Source of the DNA: Rhodococcus coprophilus NBRC 100603
GTDB lineage: Bacteria > Actinomycetota > Actinomycetes > Mycobacteriales > Mycobacteriaceae
Direction of reading: 5' to 3'
NCBI RefSeq assembly: GCF_001895045.1
Contig: NZ_BDAM01000005.1
Coordinates: 186,001-250,000 of the forward strand
DNA length: 64,000 nt
This document shows positions 9,491 to 17,879 of this stretch, piece after piece; position 1 is the stretch's first letter, and each line of letters opens with the position of its first letter. A program made the position numbers and the translations under genes. The notes under the pieces were generated by a model that saw nothing but the letters and a program-made list of their open reading frames with translations, ran no database searches and was not told where the DNA came from.

Positions 9491-9632
9491 CCGGGCCGTA
9501 CGGCGGAGTCAGCTACCCGGCGCAATCCGCAATAGGGAAGAATGGGATGGCGCGCACCATCGATGTCGGCGGTGCAACCACACGGTAACCCACGCGCCCG
9601 GCGGTCGGGTGCAGATTTGGAGGGAGCAGAGG

Positions 9633-9800
9633 ATGGCGGCCATGAAGCCCCGGACCGGGGACGGTCCCCTCGAAGCAACCAAAGAGGGACGAGGAATCGT
9701 CATGAGGGTTCCACTCGAGGGCGGCGGACGTCTGGTCGTCGAGCTCACGCCGGAAGAGGCTGCGGCCCTAGGCGACGAACTCAAGAGTGTCACCAGCTGA
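9633..9800 (+). CDS. Small DUF3117 protein (Rv1211-like)
   Basis: A 55-residue cytosolic protein opening MAAMKPRTGDGPLEATKEGR and ending with an acidic EELKS-type helix (LTPEEAAALGDELKSV). It matches the DUF3117 family, which is very highly conserved in length and sequence across Actinobacteria but has no known function. The start is the ATG at 9633, preceded by a purine-rich GGAGGGAGCAGAGG. The 142-base gap before it gives it its own promoter region, and a strong hairpin follows it, so it is likely monocistronic. Confidence 0.9.
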   Translation: MAAMKPRTGDGPLEATKEGRGIVMRVPLEGGGRLVVELTPEEAAALGDELKSVTS

Positions 9801-9820
9801 TCGGCCCCTCTTCGGGCAAC

Positions 9821-9854
9821 CCGGGCCCCGCGCTCCTCGGCGTGCGGGGCCCGG
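9821..9854 (+). terminator. Strong hairpin after DUF3117 gene
   Basis: Perfect inverted repeat CCGGGCCCCGC ... GCGGGGCCCGG with a 12-base loop, 20 bases after the stop codon. There is no T-run, as is common for actinobacterial terminators. Confidence 0.6.
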
Positions 9855-9888
9855 AGCTGTCCGTACCGGGACCCGTTGAGGAGCTGCC

Positions 9889-10776
9889 GTGCTCGACACC
9901 GTGATCGACCTCCTCGCGTGCCCGCACTGCCACAGTGCGATGGATCTGGACGATTCCACCGTGCTGTGCGAACTCGGGCACAGCTTCGACGTGGCGCGCC
10001 AGGGCTACGTCTCCCTTCTCACCGGCACCGCAACCCCCTTCACCGGCGACACCGCCGACATGATCGCGGCGCGTGCCGACTTCCTCGGCGCGGGGTACTA
10101 CGACGCCGTCCGCGAGGCGGTGGCGTCCGCGTGCAGCAGTGCGTCGGAGGAGGACCCCCGCATCCTCGAAGTCGGTGCCGGAACCGGCCAGTACCTCCAG
10201 ACCGTGCTCGACGCCCTGCCCGGCGCCCGAGGAATCGGCCTGGACGTGTCCAAGCCCGCGGTCCGGCGCATCGCGCGTGCCCACCCGCGCGCGGGTTCGG
10301 TGCTCGCCGACGTCTGGCGGCAGCTACCGGTGCGGTCGGGATCGCTCACTCACGTGCTGTCGGTGTTCGCGCCGCGAAACGCTGCCGAGAGCCATCGTGT
10401 TCTCGTGCCCGGCGGCGCCCTCGTCGTGGCGTCGCCCACGACGGAACACCTGCGCGAACTCGTCGCCCTGCCAGGCATGGTGAGCGTCGACGACCGCAAG
10501 ACCGAACGGTTGTCGGCGGCGCTGTCGGGCCTGTTCGAGCGGACCGCGCGCACCCCCGTGCAGTTCTCCGTGGCGCTGCCACGACCGGCGCTCGCGCACC
10601 TGGCGGGGATGGGCCCGTCCGCACATCATCTGACCTCTGCGGAACGCACCGCGTTGCTCGCGGCGCTCCCGGACCCCTTCGACGTCACCGTGTCCGTCGT
10701 GGTCTCGACGTGGACGCGGCGGGACGACGTGACTCCTCCTGTGCCCGACGCGCACTCCACCGTCAGCGGCGGTTGA
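9889..10776 (+). CDS. Putative RlmA-type 23S rRNA (guanine-N1)-methyltransferase
   Basis: SAM-dependent methyltransferase of the RlmA/TlrB family, which methylate G745 or G748 in helix 35 of 23S rRNA. The 295-residue protein begins with a zinc-binding module (Cys11, Cys14, Cys27, His31 in CPHC...CELGH) followed by GYVSLL, then the Rossmann SAM motif ILEVGAGTGQYLQ and GIGLDVSKPAVRRIAR. The length fits the family. Its 3' end overlaps that of the convergent glgM gene by 14 bases. TlrB-type members give macrolide resistance; whether this one targets G745 or G748 cannot be told. Confidence 0.85.
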   Translation: MLDTVIDLLACPHCHSAMDLDDSTVLCELGHSFDVARQGYVSLLTGTATPFTGDTADMIAARADFLGAGYYDAVREAVASACSSASEEDPRILEVGAGTGQYLQTVLDALPGARGIGLDVSKPAVRRIARAHPRAGSVLADVWRQLPVRSGSLTHVLSVFAPRNAAESHRVLVPGGALVVASPTTEHLRELVALPGMVSVDDRKTERLSAALSGLFERTARTPVQFSVALPRPALAHLAGMGPSAHHLTSAERTALLAALPDPFDVTVSVVVSTWTRRDDVTPPVPDAHSTVSGG

Positions 10777-11935
10777 CCACGTCCTGATAGACCGTGAGGG
10801 TCTGCCGGGCGATCTGCGCCCAGGAGAACTCGGCGATTGCACGATCGCGGCCGGCACGGCCGTACTCGGCGGCACGCGCGGCATCGCCGGCAACGTCGTT
10901 GAGAGCCGCTGCGAGCGCCCGCTCGTACTCCTGCGGCTCGTACGAATCGTAGTGCACCAGCACGCCCGTCACGCCGTCCTGGACGACCTCGGGGATCCCG
11001 CCGACGTCGGAAGCGACCACGGCCGTTTCACAGGCCATGGCCTCGAGATTGACGATGCCGAGCGGCTCGTAGACGGACGGGCACACGAACACGCGGGCGG
11101 CGGAGAGAACTTCCCGGATGGACTCCACGGGGAGCATTTCCTGAACCCAGTACACGCCGTCGCGGGTCGCCTGCAGTTCGGCGACGGCGCGTGCGGTCTC
11201 CGCCGCGATCTCCGGGGTGTCGGGGGCGCCCGCGCACAGCACGAGCTGGATCTCCGGGTCGAGGTGATGTGCGGCGGCGATCAGATGCCCCACGCCCTTC
11301 TGCCGGGTGATGCGTCCGACGAAGGCGACGATCGGGCGCTCGGGATCGACACCGATGCGTTCGAGTGCCGACTCGGCGCCGTCCTCGGCGGGCCCGGGAT
11401 GCCACGTCGTCGTATCGATGCCGTTGCGCACGACGTGCACTCGGGCGGGGTCGACGAAGGGATAGGCATCGAGGACGTCGAGTCGCATGCCTTCGCTCAC
11501 CGCGATGACGGCGTCGGCATATTGCACGGCGTTGCGTTCCGACCAAGACGAGATCCGGTACCCGCCGCCGAGTTGCTCTGCCTTCCAAGGCCGGCGCGGC
11601 TCGAGGGAGTGCGCGGTGAGTACGTGAGGCACGTCGTAGAGTTCCGCGGCCAGATGTCCGGCGAGACCGGAGTACCACGTGTGGGAGTGGACGACGTCGA
11701 CTCCCGCGGCCGCGTGGGCCATGCGCAGTTCCGCCGACAGCGTCGTGAGAGCCGCGTTGGCACCGGCCAGCGCGGGGTCGGGAACGTGCACCGTCGCGGT
11801 GTCGCGCGGTGCGCCCATGCAGTGCACGTCCACCGTGCACAGTCTCCGGAGTTGCGCCACGAGTTCGGTGACGTGAACACCGGCCCCGCCGTACACTTCC
11901 GGCGGATATTCCCGCGTCATCATCGCCACCCGCAT
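10763..11935 (-). CDS. glgM: GT4 alpha-maltose-1-phosphate synthase / glycogen synthase GlgM
   Basis: GT-B glycosyltransferase (GT4) of 390 residues that, in mycobacteria, makes alpha-maltose-1-phosphate from ADP-glucose and glucose-1-phosphate for the GlgE alpha-glucan pathway (Rv1212c, also named glgA). Signatures include MMTREYPPEVYGGAGVHV at the N-terminus, FVGRITRQKG for the donor phosphate, and the EX7E motif in VYEPLGIVNLEAMACE. It is divergent from glgC, with the csoR gene lying between, and its product uses GlgC's ADP-glucose. Confidence 0.92.
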   Translation of the reverse strand: MRVAMMTREYPPEVYGGAGVHVTELVAQLRRLCTVDVHCMGAPRDTATVHVPDPALAGANAALTTLSAELRMAHAAAGVDVVHSHTWYSGLAGHLAAELYDVPHVLTAHSLEPRRPWKAEQLGGGYRISSWSERNAVQYADAVIAVSEGMRLDVLDAYPFVDPARVHVVRNGIDTTTWHPGPAEDGAESALERIGVDPERPIVAFVGRITRQKGVGHLIAAAHHLDPEIQLVLCAGAPDTPEIAAETARAVAELQATRDGVYWVQEMLPVESIREVLSAARVFVCPSVYEPLGIVNLEAMACETAVVASDVGGIPEVVQDGVTGVLVHYDSYEPQEYERALAAALNDVAGDAARAAEYGRAGRDRAIAEFSWAQIARQTLTVYQDVVNRR

Positions 11936-12000
11936 CGCCTCAAACTATCGGGCCGCCGGAGTTACAGCCAATCCGGTCCGGCCCCGGGCGCGAAGGGGTC

Positions 12001-12339
12001 TCAGGACCGGACGAGACGCGCGATCGCGGCCGATGCTTCGGCCAGCTTCGCTTCGCCTTCCTCGCCTCCGCTTTTCGCAGCGTCGACCACGCAATGACGA
12101 AGGTGATCGTCGAGCAACCCGAGCGCGAGTCCCTCGAGCGCGCTCGTCAACGCGGCGATCTGGGTGAGGATGTCGATGCAGTACTGCTCTTCGTCGACCA
12201 TGCGGTGGATTCCACGTGCCTGGCCCTCGATCCGCTTGACGCGCGCGAGGTACTTCTTCTTGTCGCCGAGGTACCCGTGGGTGTGGCAACTACCGGAATC
12301 GTCGGTGGTCTCGGTCACCGGGAGAAGTGAGTCGTTCAT
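12001..12339 (-). CDS. csoR: CsoR-type copper-sensing repressor
   Basis: Four-helix DUF156 metal-sensing repressor of 112 residues. The copper ligand set is intact with exact CsoR spacing: Cys54, His79 and Cys83 (C-x24-H-x3-C), plus a Tyr next to the first Cys. The N-terminus is His/Cys-rich (SCHTHGY). Helix 1 has KRIEGQARGI, the DNA-binding signature. The ATG at 12339 is chosen because the longer reading frame runs back through the operator. A palindromic operator lies 12 bases upstream. No copper exporter or chaperone gene is next to it; the neighbours are glycogen genes, so its target set is unclear beyond itself. Confidence 0.92.
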   Translation of the reverse strand: MNDSLLPVTETTDDSGSCHTHGYLGDKKKYLARVKRIEGQARGIHRMVDEEQYCIDILTQIAALTSALEGLALGLLDDHLRHCVVDAAKSGGEEGEAKLAEASAAIARLVRS

Positions 12340-12348
12340 AACACCGAT

Positions 12349-12354
12349 CCTATA
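12349..12354 (-). promoter_or_regulatory. Possible -10 box of csoR
   Basis: TATAGG on the minus strand, overlapping one arm of the CsoR palindrome and about 9 bases from the ATG. This geometry fits a leaderless or near-leaderless transcript repressed by CsoR. No convincing -35 box is seen. Confidence 0.35.
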
Positions 12355-12368
12355 CCCCAGTGGGGTAT
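12352..12368. promoter_or_regulatory. CsoR operator palindrome
   Basis: ATACCCC-AGT-GGGGTAT, a 17-base inverted repeat of the kind bound by CsoR proteins (AT-flanked runs of four C and four G). It lies 12 bases before the csoR start and 105 bases before the glgC start, so it could control csoR alone or both divergent genes. Confidence 0.85.
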
Positions 12369-12473
12369 CCAGCCTGGTCGGACGGGATGTGGCGGGGTCC
12401 GGAATCGTGGGCGAGACGGGACGGAGATCACGCTTCGCTGGCGGCAGTGTGGGGCGGCGGATAGGTTGGGCGT

Positions 12474-13688
12474 GTGAGGAGCCAGCCACATGTGCTTGGA
12501 ATCGTGCTTGCCGGCGGCGAGGGTAAGCGTCTTTACCCTCTGACCGCAGACCGCGCGAAGCCGGCAGTGCCCTTCGGGGGCGCATATCGCCTGATCGACT
12601 TCGTGCTCAGCAACCTGGTCAACGCCGGTTACCTGCGCATCTGCGTACTCACGCAGTACAAGTCGCATTCACTCGACCGCCACATTTCCCAGACGTGGAG
12701 ACTGTCGGGGTTCACCGGGGAGTACATCACCCCGGTGCCGGCGCAGCAGCGCCTCGGCCCGCGCTGGTACACCGGGAGTGCCGACGCGATCCTGCAGTCG
12801 CTCAACCTCGTCTACGACGAGGACCCCGAGTACATCGTGGTGTTCGGCGCGGACCACGTGTACCGGATGGACCCCGAGCAGATGGTGCGTCAACACATCG
12901 AGTCGGGTGCCGGTGTGACGGTCGCGGGCATCCGGGTCCCCCGCAGCGAAGCCTTCGCCTTCGGGTGCATCGACAGCGACGAGCAGGGCCGCATCACACA
13001 GTTCCTCGAGAAGCCCGCGCATCCGCCCGGCACGCCCGACGACCCCAACGTCACCTTCGCCTCCATGGGCAACTACGTGTTCTCCACGAAGGTTCTGGTC
13101 GAGGCGCTGCGCGCCGACTCCGAGAACCCGGACTCCGACCACGACATGGGCGGCGACATCATTCCCGCCCTCGTCGCCGACGGCGTCGCGCACGTCTACG
13201 ACTTCAACGACAACGTCGTTCCCGGTGCGACCGAACGCGACCGGGCCTACTGGCGCGACGTCGGGACCCTCGACGCGTTCTACGACGCGCACATGGACCT
13301 GGTGTCGGTCCACCCGATCTTCAACCTCTACAACAGACGCTGGCCCATCCGCGGGGCCGCGGAGAACCTACCGCCCGCGAAGTTCGTGCAGGGTGGTCTC
13401 GCCCAGGAGTCGATCGTGGGCGCGGGCAGCATCCTGTCGGCTGCCACCGTGCGCAACTCGGTGCTCAGCTCGAACGTCATGGTCGAGGACGGCGCCACCG
13501 TCGAGGGCAGCGTGCTGATGCCGGGTGTCCGGATCGGCAAGGGTGCGGTGGTGCGCCGCGCGATCCTCGACAAGAACGTCGTGGTGGGCGACGGCGAAAT
13601 CATCGGCGTCGACCTCGAACGCGACCGGAAACGGTTCGCGGTCAGTGGCGGCGGCGTCGTCGCCATCGGCAAGGGCGTCTGGATCTGA
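12474..13688 (+). CDS. glgC: Glucose-1-phosphate adenylyltransferase (ADP-glucose pyrophosphorylase)
   Basis: Makes ADP-glucose from ATP and glucose-1-phosphate for glycogen, maltose-1-phosphate and trehalose routes. The 404-residue protein has the nucleotidyltransferase start [37 protein letters not shown] and [18 protein letters not shown], then a C-terminal left-handed beta-helix ([20 protein letters not shown]). The start is a GTG at 12474. It is divergent from csoR and glgM, with a CsoR-type operator in the shared upstream region. Confidence 0.95.
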   Translation: MRSQPHVLGIVLAGGEGKRLYPLTADRAKPAVPFGGAYRLIDFVLSNLVNAGYLRICVLTQYKSHSLDRHISQTWRLSGFTGEYITPVPAQQRLGPRWYTGSADAILQSLNLVYDEDPEYIVVFGADHVYRMDPEQMVRQHIESGAGVTVAGIRVPRSEAFAFGCIDSDEQGRITQFLEKPAHPPGTPDDPNVTFASMGNYVFSTKVLVEALRADSENPDSDHDMGGDIIPALVADGVAHVYDFNDNVVPGATERDRAYWRDVGTLDAFYDAHMDLVSVHPIFNLYNRRWPIRGAAENLPPAKFVQGGLAQESIVGAGSILSAATVRNSVLSSNVMVEDGATVEGSVLMPGVRIGKGAVVRRAILDKNVVVGDGEIIGVDLERDRKRFAVSGGGVVAIGKGVWI

Positions 13689-13694
13689 CGAGGC

Positions 13695-14330
13695 TCAGCT
13701 GAGCCGCACCGCGCAGAGCAGTCCGTCCCCGAGCGGGAGCACCACGGGGGCGAGACGCTCGTCGTCGGAGACGGCCCGCGCGGCCTCTCGTACCGCCAGC
13801 ACGGTCGAGTCGCGCGCCGACGGGTCGGCGACCCGGCCGCCGAGCAACGCGTTGTGCAGCACGATCACGCCGCCCGGGCGCAGCAGCCGCACGCCTTCGC
13901 GCACGTAGTGCGGGTGGTCGGACGGGGTCGCATCGACGAACACCATGTCGTAACCGGAGTCGGCCAGTCGCGGCAGCACGTCGAGCGCGCGGCCGTTGAT
14001 GAGACGGGTGCGGGAAGCGACGACACCCGCATCCCGGAAGGCGAGCTTGGCAGCGCGCTGATGTTCGGGTTCACTGTCGATGGTCGTGAGGACGCCGTCC
14101 TCGCGCAGGCCGTGCAACAGCCACAGACCGCTCACTCCGGCGCCCGTGCCGATTTCCACCACGGTCTTCGCGTCCAGCATGCGGGCGAACATCGCGAGAG
14201 CAGCGCCCACCGACGGGGAGACGGGCTCGGCGCCGAGGTCCTCGGCGCGTTCCCGCGCCAAGGCGAGCGGCTCGTCCTCGACGACGACGTCCTCGGCGTG
14301 GTTCAAAATGCGATCTGCATTGGTCTGCAC
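13695..14330 (-). CDS. SAM-dependent O-methyltransferase (Rv1220c-like)
   Basis: Class I O-methyltransferase of the catechol/caffeoyl-CoA OMT family (Methyltransf_3), 211 residues. Motifs are [16 protein letters not shown] for SAM binding, [32 protein letters not shown] with the metal-binding Asp, and [13 protein letters not shown]. It matches the place of Rv1220c just before the divergent sigE. The substrate is unknown; metal-dependent catechol-type methylation is typical of the family. Confidence 0.88.
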   Translation of the reverse strand: MQTNADRILNHAEDVVVEDEPLALARERAEDLGAEPVSPSVGAALAMFARMLDAKTVVEIGTGAGVSGLWLLHGLREDGVLTTIDSEPEHQRAAKLAFRDAGVVASRTRLINGRALDVLPRLADSGYDMVFVDATPSDHPHYVREGVRLLRPGGVIVLHNALLGGRVADPSARDSTVLAVREAARAVSDDERLAPVVLPLGDGLLCAVRLS

Positions 14331-14404
14331 GAGACCGAGGCTATCCGCGCCGCGATGTTTGTGCGGGCAGGCTCGCAGATGTGAGCACCGATGCGGTGAT
14401 GTTT

Positions 14405-14423
14405 TCTCAGCTTCGTTTCAGGT
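14405..14423 (+). promoter_or_regulatory. Possible MprA box upstream of sigE
   Basis: TCTCAGCT-TCG-TTTCAGGT: two similar 8-base direct repeats separated by 3 bases, 19 bases in all. This is the architecture reported for MprA boxes, and MprAB is known to control sigE in M. tuberculosis. It lies 188 bases before the sigE start. The exact consensus was not compared. Confidence 0.5.
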
Positions 14424-14528
14424 AACTCACACGGCGAGCACATACCGATAGGAAAGACTTGGGCAACGAAGTCGAAGGGCCGGCAGGACTCGGTGCTTCG
14501 GTGGAAGCCTGCAACACCCGGCGACAGG

Positions 14529-14554
14529 GGAACAAACCCCGGAGTCCGAATGTT
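14529..14554 (+). promoter_or_regulatory. Possible SigE/ECF-type promoter of sigE
   Basis: GGAAC at 14529-14533 and TGTTG from 14551, spaced 17 bases apart, resemble the GGAAC / GTT elements recognised by ECF sigma factors such as SigE. This would give a leader of about 50 bases and autoregulation. Confidence 0.35.
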
Positions 14555-14610
14555 GAACTTTCCACCGATGTCCCGCGCAGCGGTCCCAAAAGGAGGATCC
14601 AGCGATCCAC

Positions 14611-15246
14611 ATGCCCGAACCCCGCAACGATCTCCAGCCCGACGCCGTCCCGTTCGACGAAGCCCCCATGGAAGACCTGAGTGGCACCGCGGTGTTCGAC
14701 GCGACCGGGGATCGTGCCTCCATGCCGTCCTGGGACGAACTCGTCCGCGAGCACGGCGACCGCGTCTACCGCCTCGCGTACCGGCTCTCGGGTAACGCGC
14801 AGGACGCCGAAGACCTCACCCAGGACACGTTCATCCGCGTGTTCCGCTCGTTGCAGGACTACCAGCCCGGCACCTTCGAGGGCTGGCTGCACCGCATCAC
14901 GACCAACCTCTTCCTCGACATGGTGCGTCGCCGGAACCGGATCCGGATGGAAGCACTTCCGGAGGACTACGATCGGGTACCGGCCCACGGGCCGAACCCC
15001 GAGGAGATCTACCACGACGCGCGACTCGGCGCCGACCTGCAGTCCGCCCTGGATTCGCTCGGTCCGGAGTATCGCGCCGCGGTGGTGCTCTGTGACATCG
15101 AAGGTCTGTCCTACGAAGAAATCGGTGCCACACTGGGGGTCAAACTCGGGACGGTGCGAAGTCGCATCCACCGAGGTCGCCAGGCACTCCGCCAGTACCT
15201 GCGCGAGAATGGAAAGGCCGAAGTCGTTCGCGTCGATGCGGGGTAG
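14611..15246 (+). CDS. sigE: ECF RNA polymerase sigma factor SigE
   Basis: Envelope-stress ECF sigma factor of 211 residues. From [13 protein letters not shown] onward it closely follows mycobacterial SigE: region 2 ([53 protein letters not shown]), linker, and region 4 with the helix-turn-helix [20 protein letters not shown]. The N-terminus is shorter than in M. tuberculosis. An AGGAGG at 14591-14596 lies 14 bases before the ATG, rather far, so the true start may differ slightly. It is followed by its anti-sigma factor gene. An MprA-box-like repeat and a GGAAC...GTT promoter candidate precede it. Confidence 0.95.
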   Translation: MPEPRNDLQPDAVPFDEAPMEDLSGTAVFDATGDRASMPSWDELVREHGDRVYRLAYRLSGNAQDAEDLTQDTFIRVFRSLQDYQPGTFEGWLHRITTNLFLDMVRRRNRIRMEALPEDYDRVPAHGPNPEEIYHDARLGADLQSALDSLGPEYRAAVVLCDIEGLSYEEIGATLGVKLGTVRSRIHRGRQALRQYLRENGKAEVVRVDAG

Positions 15247-15262
15247 CCGCCGGGAGGTTTTG

Positions 15263-15637
15263 ATGACGATGGTGCAGCCACCTCGCAGGTTCGGTTCCAC
15301 GGAGCACTTGGCGAGCGAGGCGGTTGCCGCCTACGTCGACGGTGAACTCCGCATGGCGCCGTACCTCCGCGCGGCGCAGCACCTCTCCGAATGCCCCGAG
15401 TGCGCTGCCGAAGTCGAAGCGCAGCAGCAGGCCCGCCGAGCCCTCCGTGCTGCCGCCGAGAACGCCCCCGAAATGTCGAGTTCGCTGCGGGGCGCGCTCT
15501 GCAGCATTCCCACCCACCTGTTCGATATCCCCGGCGCGGATCGGACCCCGGGTACCGCGAACGCGCACGATGTCGACGCGGCACGGTCCGAGGCGTGGTT
15601 CGCGGCGCGGCGGTGGGCGATCCGTCGCAGGCGGTGA
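15263..15637 (+). CDS. rseA: Zinc-associated anti-sigma factor RseA
   Basis: A 124-residue ZAS-type anti-sigma factor that binds SigE in the cytosol. The key motif H-x3-C-x2-C is intact at His40, Cys44 and Cys47 (AAQHLSECPECAAEVE), preceded by the SEAVAAYVDGELR helix typical of the ZAS domain. There is no membrane segment, as in mycobacterial RseA (Rv1222). The start is the ATG at 15263 after GGGAGG, 16 bases past sigE. Redox or phosphorylation-triggered release of SigE is known for the mycobacterial protein; the Cys residues needed are present here. Confidence 0.9.
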   Translation: MTMVQPPRRFGSTEHLASEAVAAYVDGELRMAPYLRAAQHLSECPECAAEVEAQQQARRALRAAAENAPEMSSSLRGALCSIPTHLFDIPGADRTPGTANAHDVDAARSEAWFAARRWAIRRRR

Positions 15638-15752
15638 TCGACCCGCACGCCGTCTCAGCCCGGCCGCTCGACGACCGGGCGATCACAGTGCAGCCGACAC
15701 CATCGGTGATACTGGGCTGTGTGACGGACCTACACGGGGGAGACGGGTACGC

Positions 15753-17306
15753 GTGACCGCGGATTCTGTGGAGCACAACGGCCGACGCAGGAACGACGGC
15801 ACCGGGCTGCCGGACGCCTCGGACGGGCGGCCGGACGACGCGAACGGCGCGATCGCGCGTCCCGCCGACGCGCCGCGTCTCGATCCGCGACCGGTGTACC
15901 GGCCCCGGGTCGACCCGGCTGCAGAGCGAGTCTTCGGCCGGCCCGAAGGAACCGACGGTGCCTTCGGCGCGACCCCTCGCGCGCGGGCGTCCGAACCCGA
16001 GATCCGGCACGCGCCGCCGACGGACGCGATCCTCGCCGAGGCATACGGGCGGCCGGGCGACGCGGACGAGACACTTCAGCGCCCACCCTCGGTGTCCGAG
16101 GACGACCCCGGCGACGACCCGGGTCCCTCCGATCCGTGGCGTGATCCCGACTCCGCCGTCCGGCTCGGTGCGCCCCTCGAATCGGAGGACGGCGAAGATC
16201 TGCCGCCGGCACCGAAATTGACTCTGCGGGAAGTGTTGTTCGATCGCCGCGTCCAGCCGCGCGCCCTCGCCTCGCTGGCCGCGCTCGCACTCGTGATCGG
16301 TGTGGTGGGCGGGCTTGCGGTCGCGGTGGTCACTTCCGACACCGGATCACTCACCAGTCGCGGCGTATCCCTCTCACAGGTCGCAGCCGACGAGGACGTG
16401 CCCGCCGGGACAGTGGCGCGCGTCGCCGACGCGGTGCTCCCGTCGGTGGTGTCGATTCAGGTGACCATGGGCGATCAGTCCGGAACCGGCTCCGGTGTCG
16501 TCATCGACGGTGCCGGATACATCGTCACCAACAATCACGTCGTCTCCATGGCAGCGACGAATCCCGACGCCAAGGTCCAGGTGACGTTCGACGACGGGAC
16601 GAAGGTCCCGGCGTCTGTGGTCGGACGCGACATCAAGACGGATCTGGCCGTCCTCGCCGTGAAGGACGTCGACAACCTGGTCGTCGCCGAACTCGGGCGT
16701 TCGGAGGACGTGCAGGTCGGCGAGGACGTGGTGGCTGTGGGTTCGCCTCTCGGACTGAGCAAGACCGTAACCCGGGGCATCGTCAGCGCGCTGAACCGTC
16801 CCATGCGACTGAGTGGACAGGGCACCGACACCGACGCGGTGATCGACGCGGTGCAGACCGACGCCTCGATCAACCCGGGCAACTCCGGTGGGCCGCTCGT
16901 CGACATCGAAGGGCGCGTCATCGGCATCAACTCCGCGATCAAATCCGAGACGGGCGGTTCCGTCGGGCTCGGGTTCGCGATTCCGATCGACGACGTGACC
17001 GAAGTGGTGGGCGAACTCATCCGCAACGGCGAGATGCGCCATCCCGAGATCGGCGTCAACGCGCGCTCGGTCGTCAACGATGTCGCGAGCGGGGCGGAGG
17101 TCGCGAACGTACAAAACGACAGCCCTGCTCAGCGGGCGGGAATCGTCGAAGGCGACGTGATCGTGCGGGTCGGCGACCGCGAGGTCACCACGGCGGACGA
17201 GTTGGTCGTCGCGGTGCACGCCCAGGAGATCGATCAGCCCGTCACCGTGCAGATCGTCCGGAGCGGACGGCTCGTCGACATCCAGGTGACTCCGGAATCG
17301 GACTGA
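15753..17306 (+). CDS. htrA: HtrA/DegP-like membrane serine protease
   Basis: Trypsin-fold envelope protease with PDZ domain (Rv1223-like), 517 residues from the GTG at 15753, which has GGGGGAG upstream. The N-terminal 165 residues are cytosolic, charged and Pro/Asp-rich; a membrane helix follows at about 169-193. The protease domain has His in TNNHVV (about 262), Asp in IKTDLAVL (about 296) and Ser in GNSGGPLVD (about 378). A C-terminal PDZ domain follows (IGVNARSV ... GIVEGDVIVRVGDREVTT). It lies directly after sigE-rseA, fitting the envelope-stress response. Confidence 0.93.
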   Translation: MTADSVEHNGRRRNDGTGLPDASDGRPDDANGAIARPADAPRLDPRPVYRPRVDPAAERVFGRPEGTDGAFGATPRARASEPEIRHAPPTDAILAEAYGRPGDADETLQRPPSVSEDDPGDDPGPSDPWRDPDSAVRLGAPLESEDGEDLPPAPKLTLREVLFDRRVQPRALASLAALALVIGVVGGLAVAVVTSDTGSLTSRGVSLSQVAADEDVPAGTVARVADAVLPSVVSIQVTMGDQSGTGSGVVIDGAGYIVTNNHVVSMAATNPDAKVQVTFDDGTKVPASVVGRDIKTDLAVLAVKDVDNLVVAELGRSEDVQVGEDVVAVGSPLGLSKTVTRGIVSALNRPMRLSGQGTDTDAVIDAVQTDASINPGNSGGPLVDIEGRVIGINSAIKSETGGSVGLGFAIPIDDVTEVVGELIRNGEMRHPEIGVNARSVVNDVASGAEVANVQNDSPAQRAGIVEGDVIVRVGDREVTTADELVVAVHAQEIDQPVTVQIVRSGRLVDIQVTPESD

Positions 17307-17388
17307 CCGTCCCTGTTCCGTTGTGCATCAGGTGTGAGTTGGGTCCGCTCGCGCTGAATTCCGGCAGGAAACACGTAGTCTTGACCCC

Positions 17389-17784
17389 GTGTTCGGCAAT
17401 ATCGGTTGGGGTGAATTCGTAGTCCTCCTCGTGGCGGCCCTCGTGGTGCTCGGTCCCGAGAGGCTGCCAGGTGCTGTCTCCTGGGTGACCAGGTCGCTGC
17501 GACAGGTGCGTGACTACGCGTCGGGAGCGCGGGATCAGTTGAAGGAAGAGCTGGGCCCGGAGTTCGACGACTTCCGCCAGCCGCTCGCAGAGCTGAACCA
17601 ACTGCGGGGCATGACGCCGAAGGCGGTCATCACCAAGCATCTTCTGGACGGGGACAGCTCCCTGTTCAACGACATGGGGAAGTCGCCGGGCGCGCCGTCC
17701 AACGGGTCGTCGCCCTCGACTCCGAATCTGTCGAAGCCACTCGCGCGCGACGAAAAACCCCCGATCGATCCCGACGCCACCTAG
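17389..17784 (+). CDS. tatB: Sec-independent translocase subunit TatB
   Basis: Component of the twin-arginine protein export complex. The 131-residue protein has the N-terminal TatA/B helix with the conserved [11 protein letters not shown] and LGPERLPG hinge, then an amphipathic helix ([20 protein letters not shown]) and a polar C-terminus. The GTG start is at 17389. It closes the sigE-rseA-htrA-tatB block, as in mycobacteria, and is followed by a strong terminator. Confidence 0.93.
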   Translation: MFGNIGWGEFVVLLVAALVVLGPERLPGAVSWVTRSLRQVRDYASGARDQLKEELGPEFDDFRQPLAELNQLRGMTPKAVITKHLLDGDSSLFNDMGKSPGAPSNGSSPSTPNLSKPLARDEKPPIDPDAT

Positions 17785-17815
17785 CCGGACGAGTTCGTCA
17801 CCCGTCGCCGAACGC

Positions 17816-17851
17816 ACACGGTCGCCGCAACATCAGTTGCGGCGACCGTGT
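17816..17851. terminator. Strong intrinsic terminator between tatB and mrp
   Basis: Perfect 16-base stem: ACACGGTCGCCGCAAC and its complement around an ATCA loop, followed by TTTCGTT. It lies between the convergent tatB and mrp genes and probably ends tatB transcription, and perhaps mrp from the other side. Confidence 0.85.
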
Positions 17852-17879
17852 TTCGTTCGGTTCGGAGGTTCGGTCCGGC

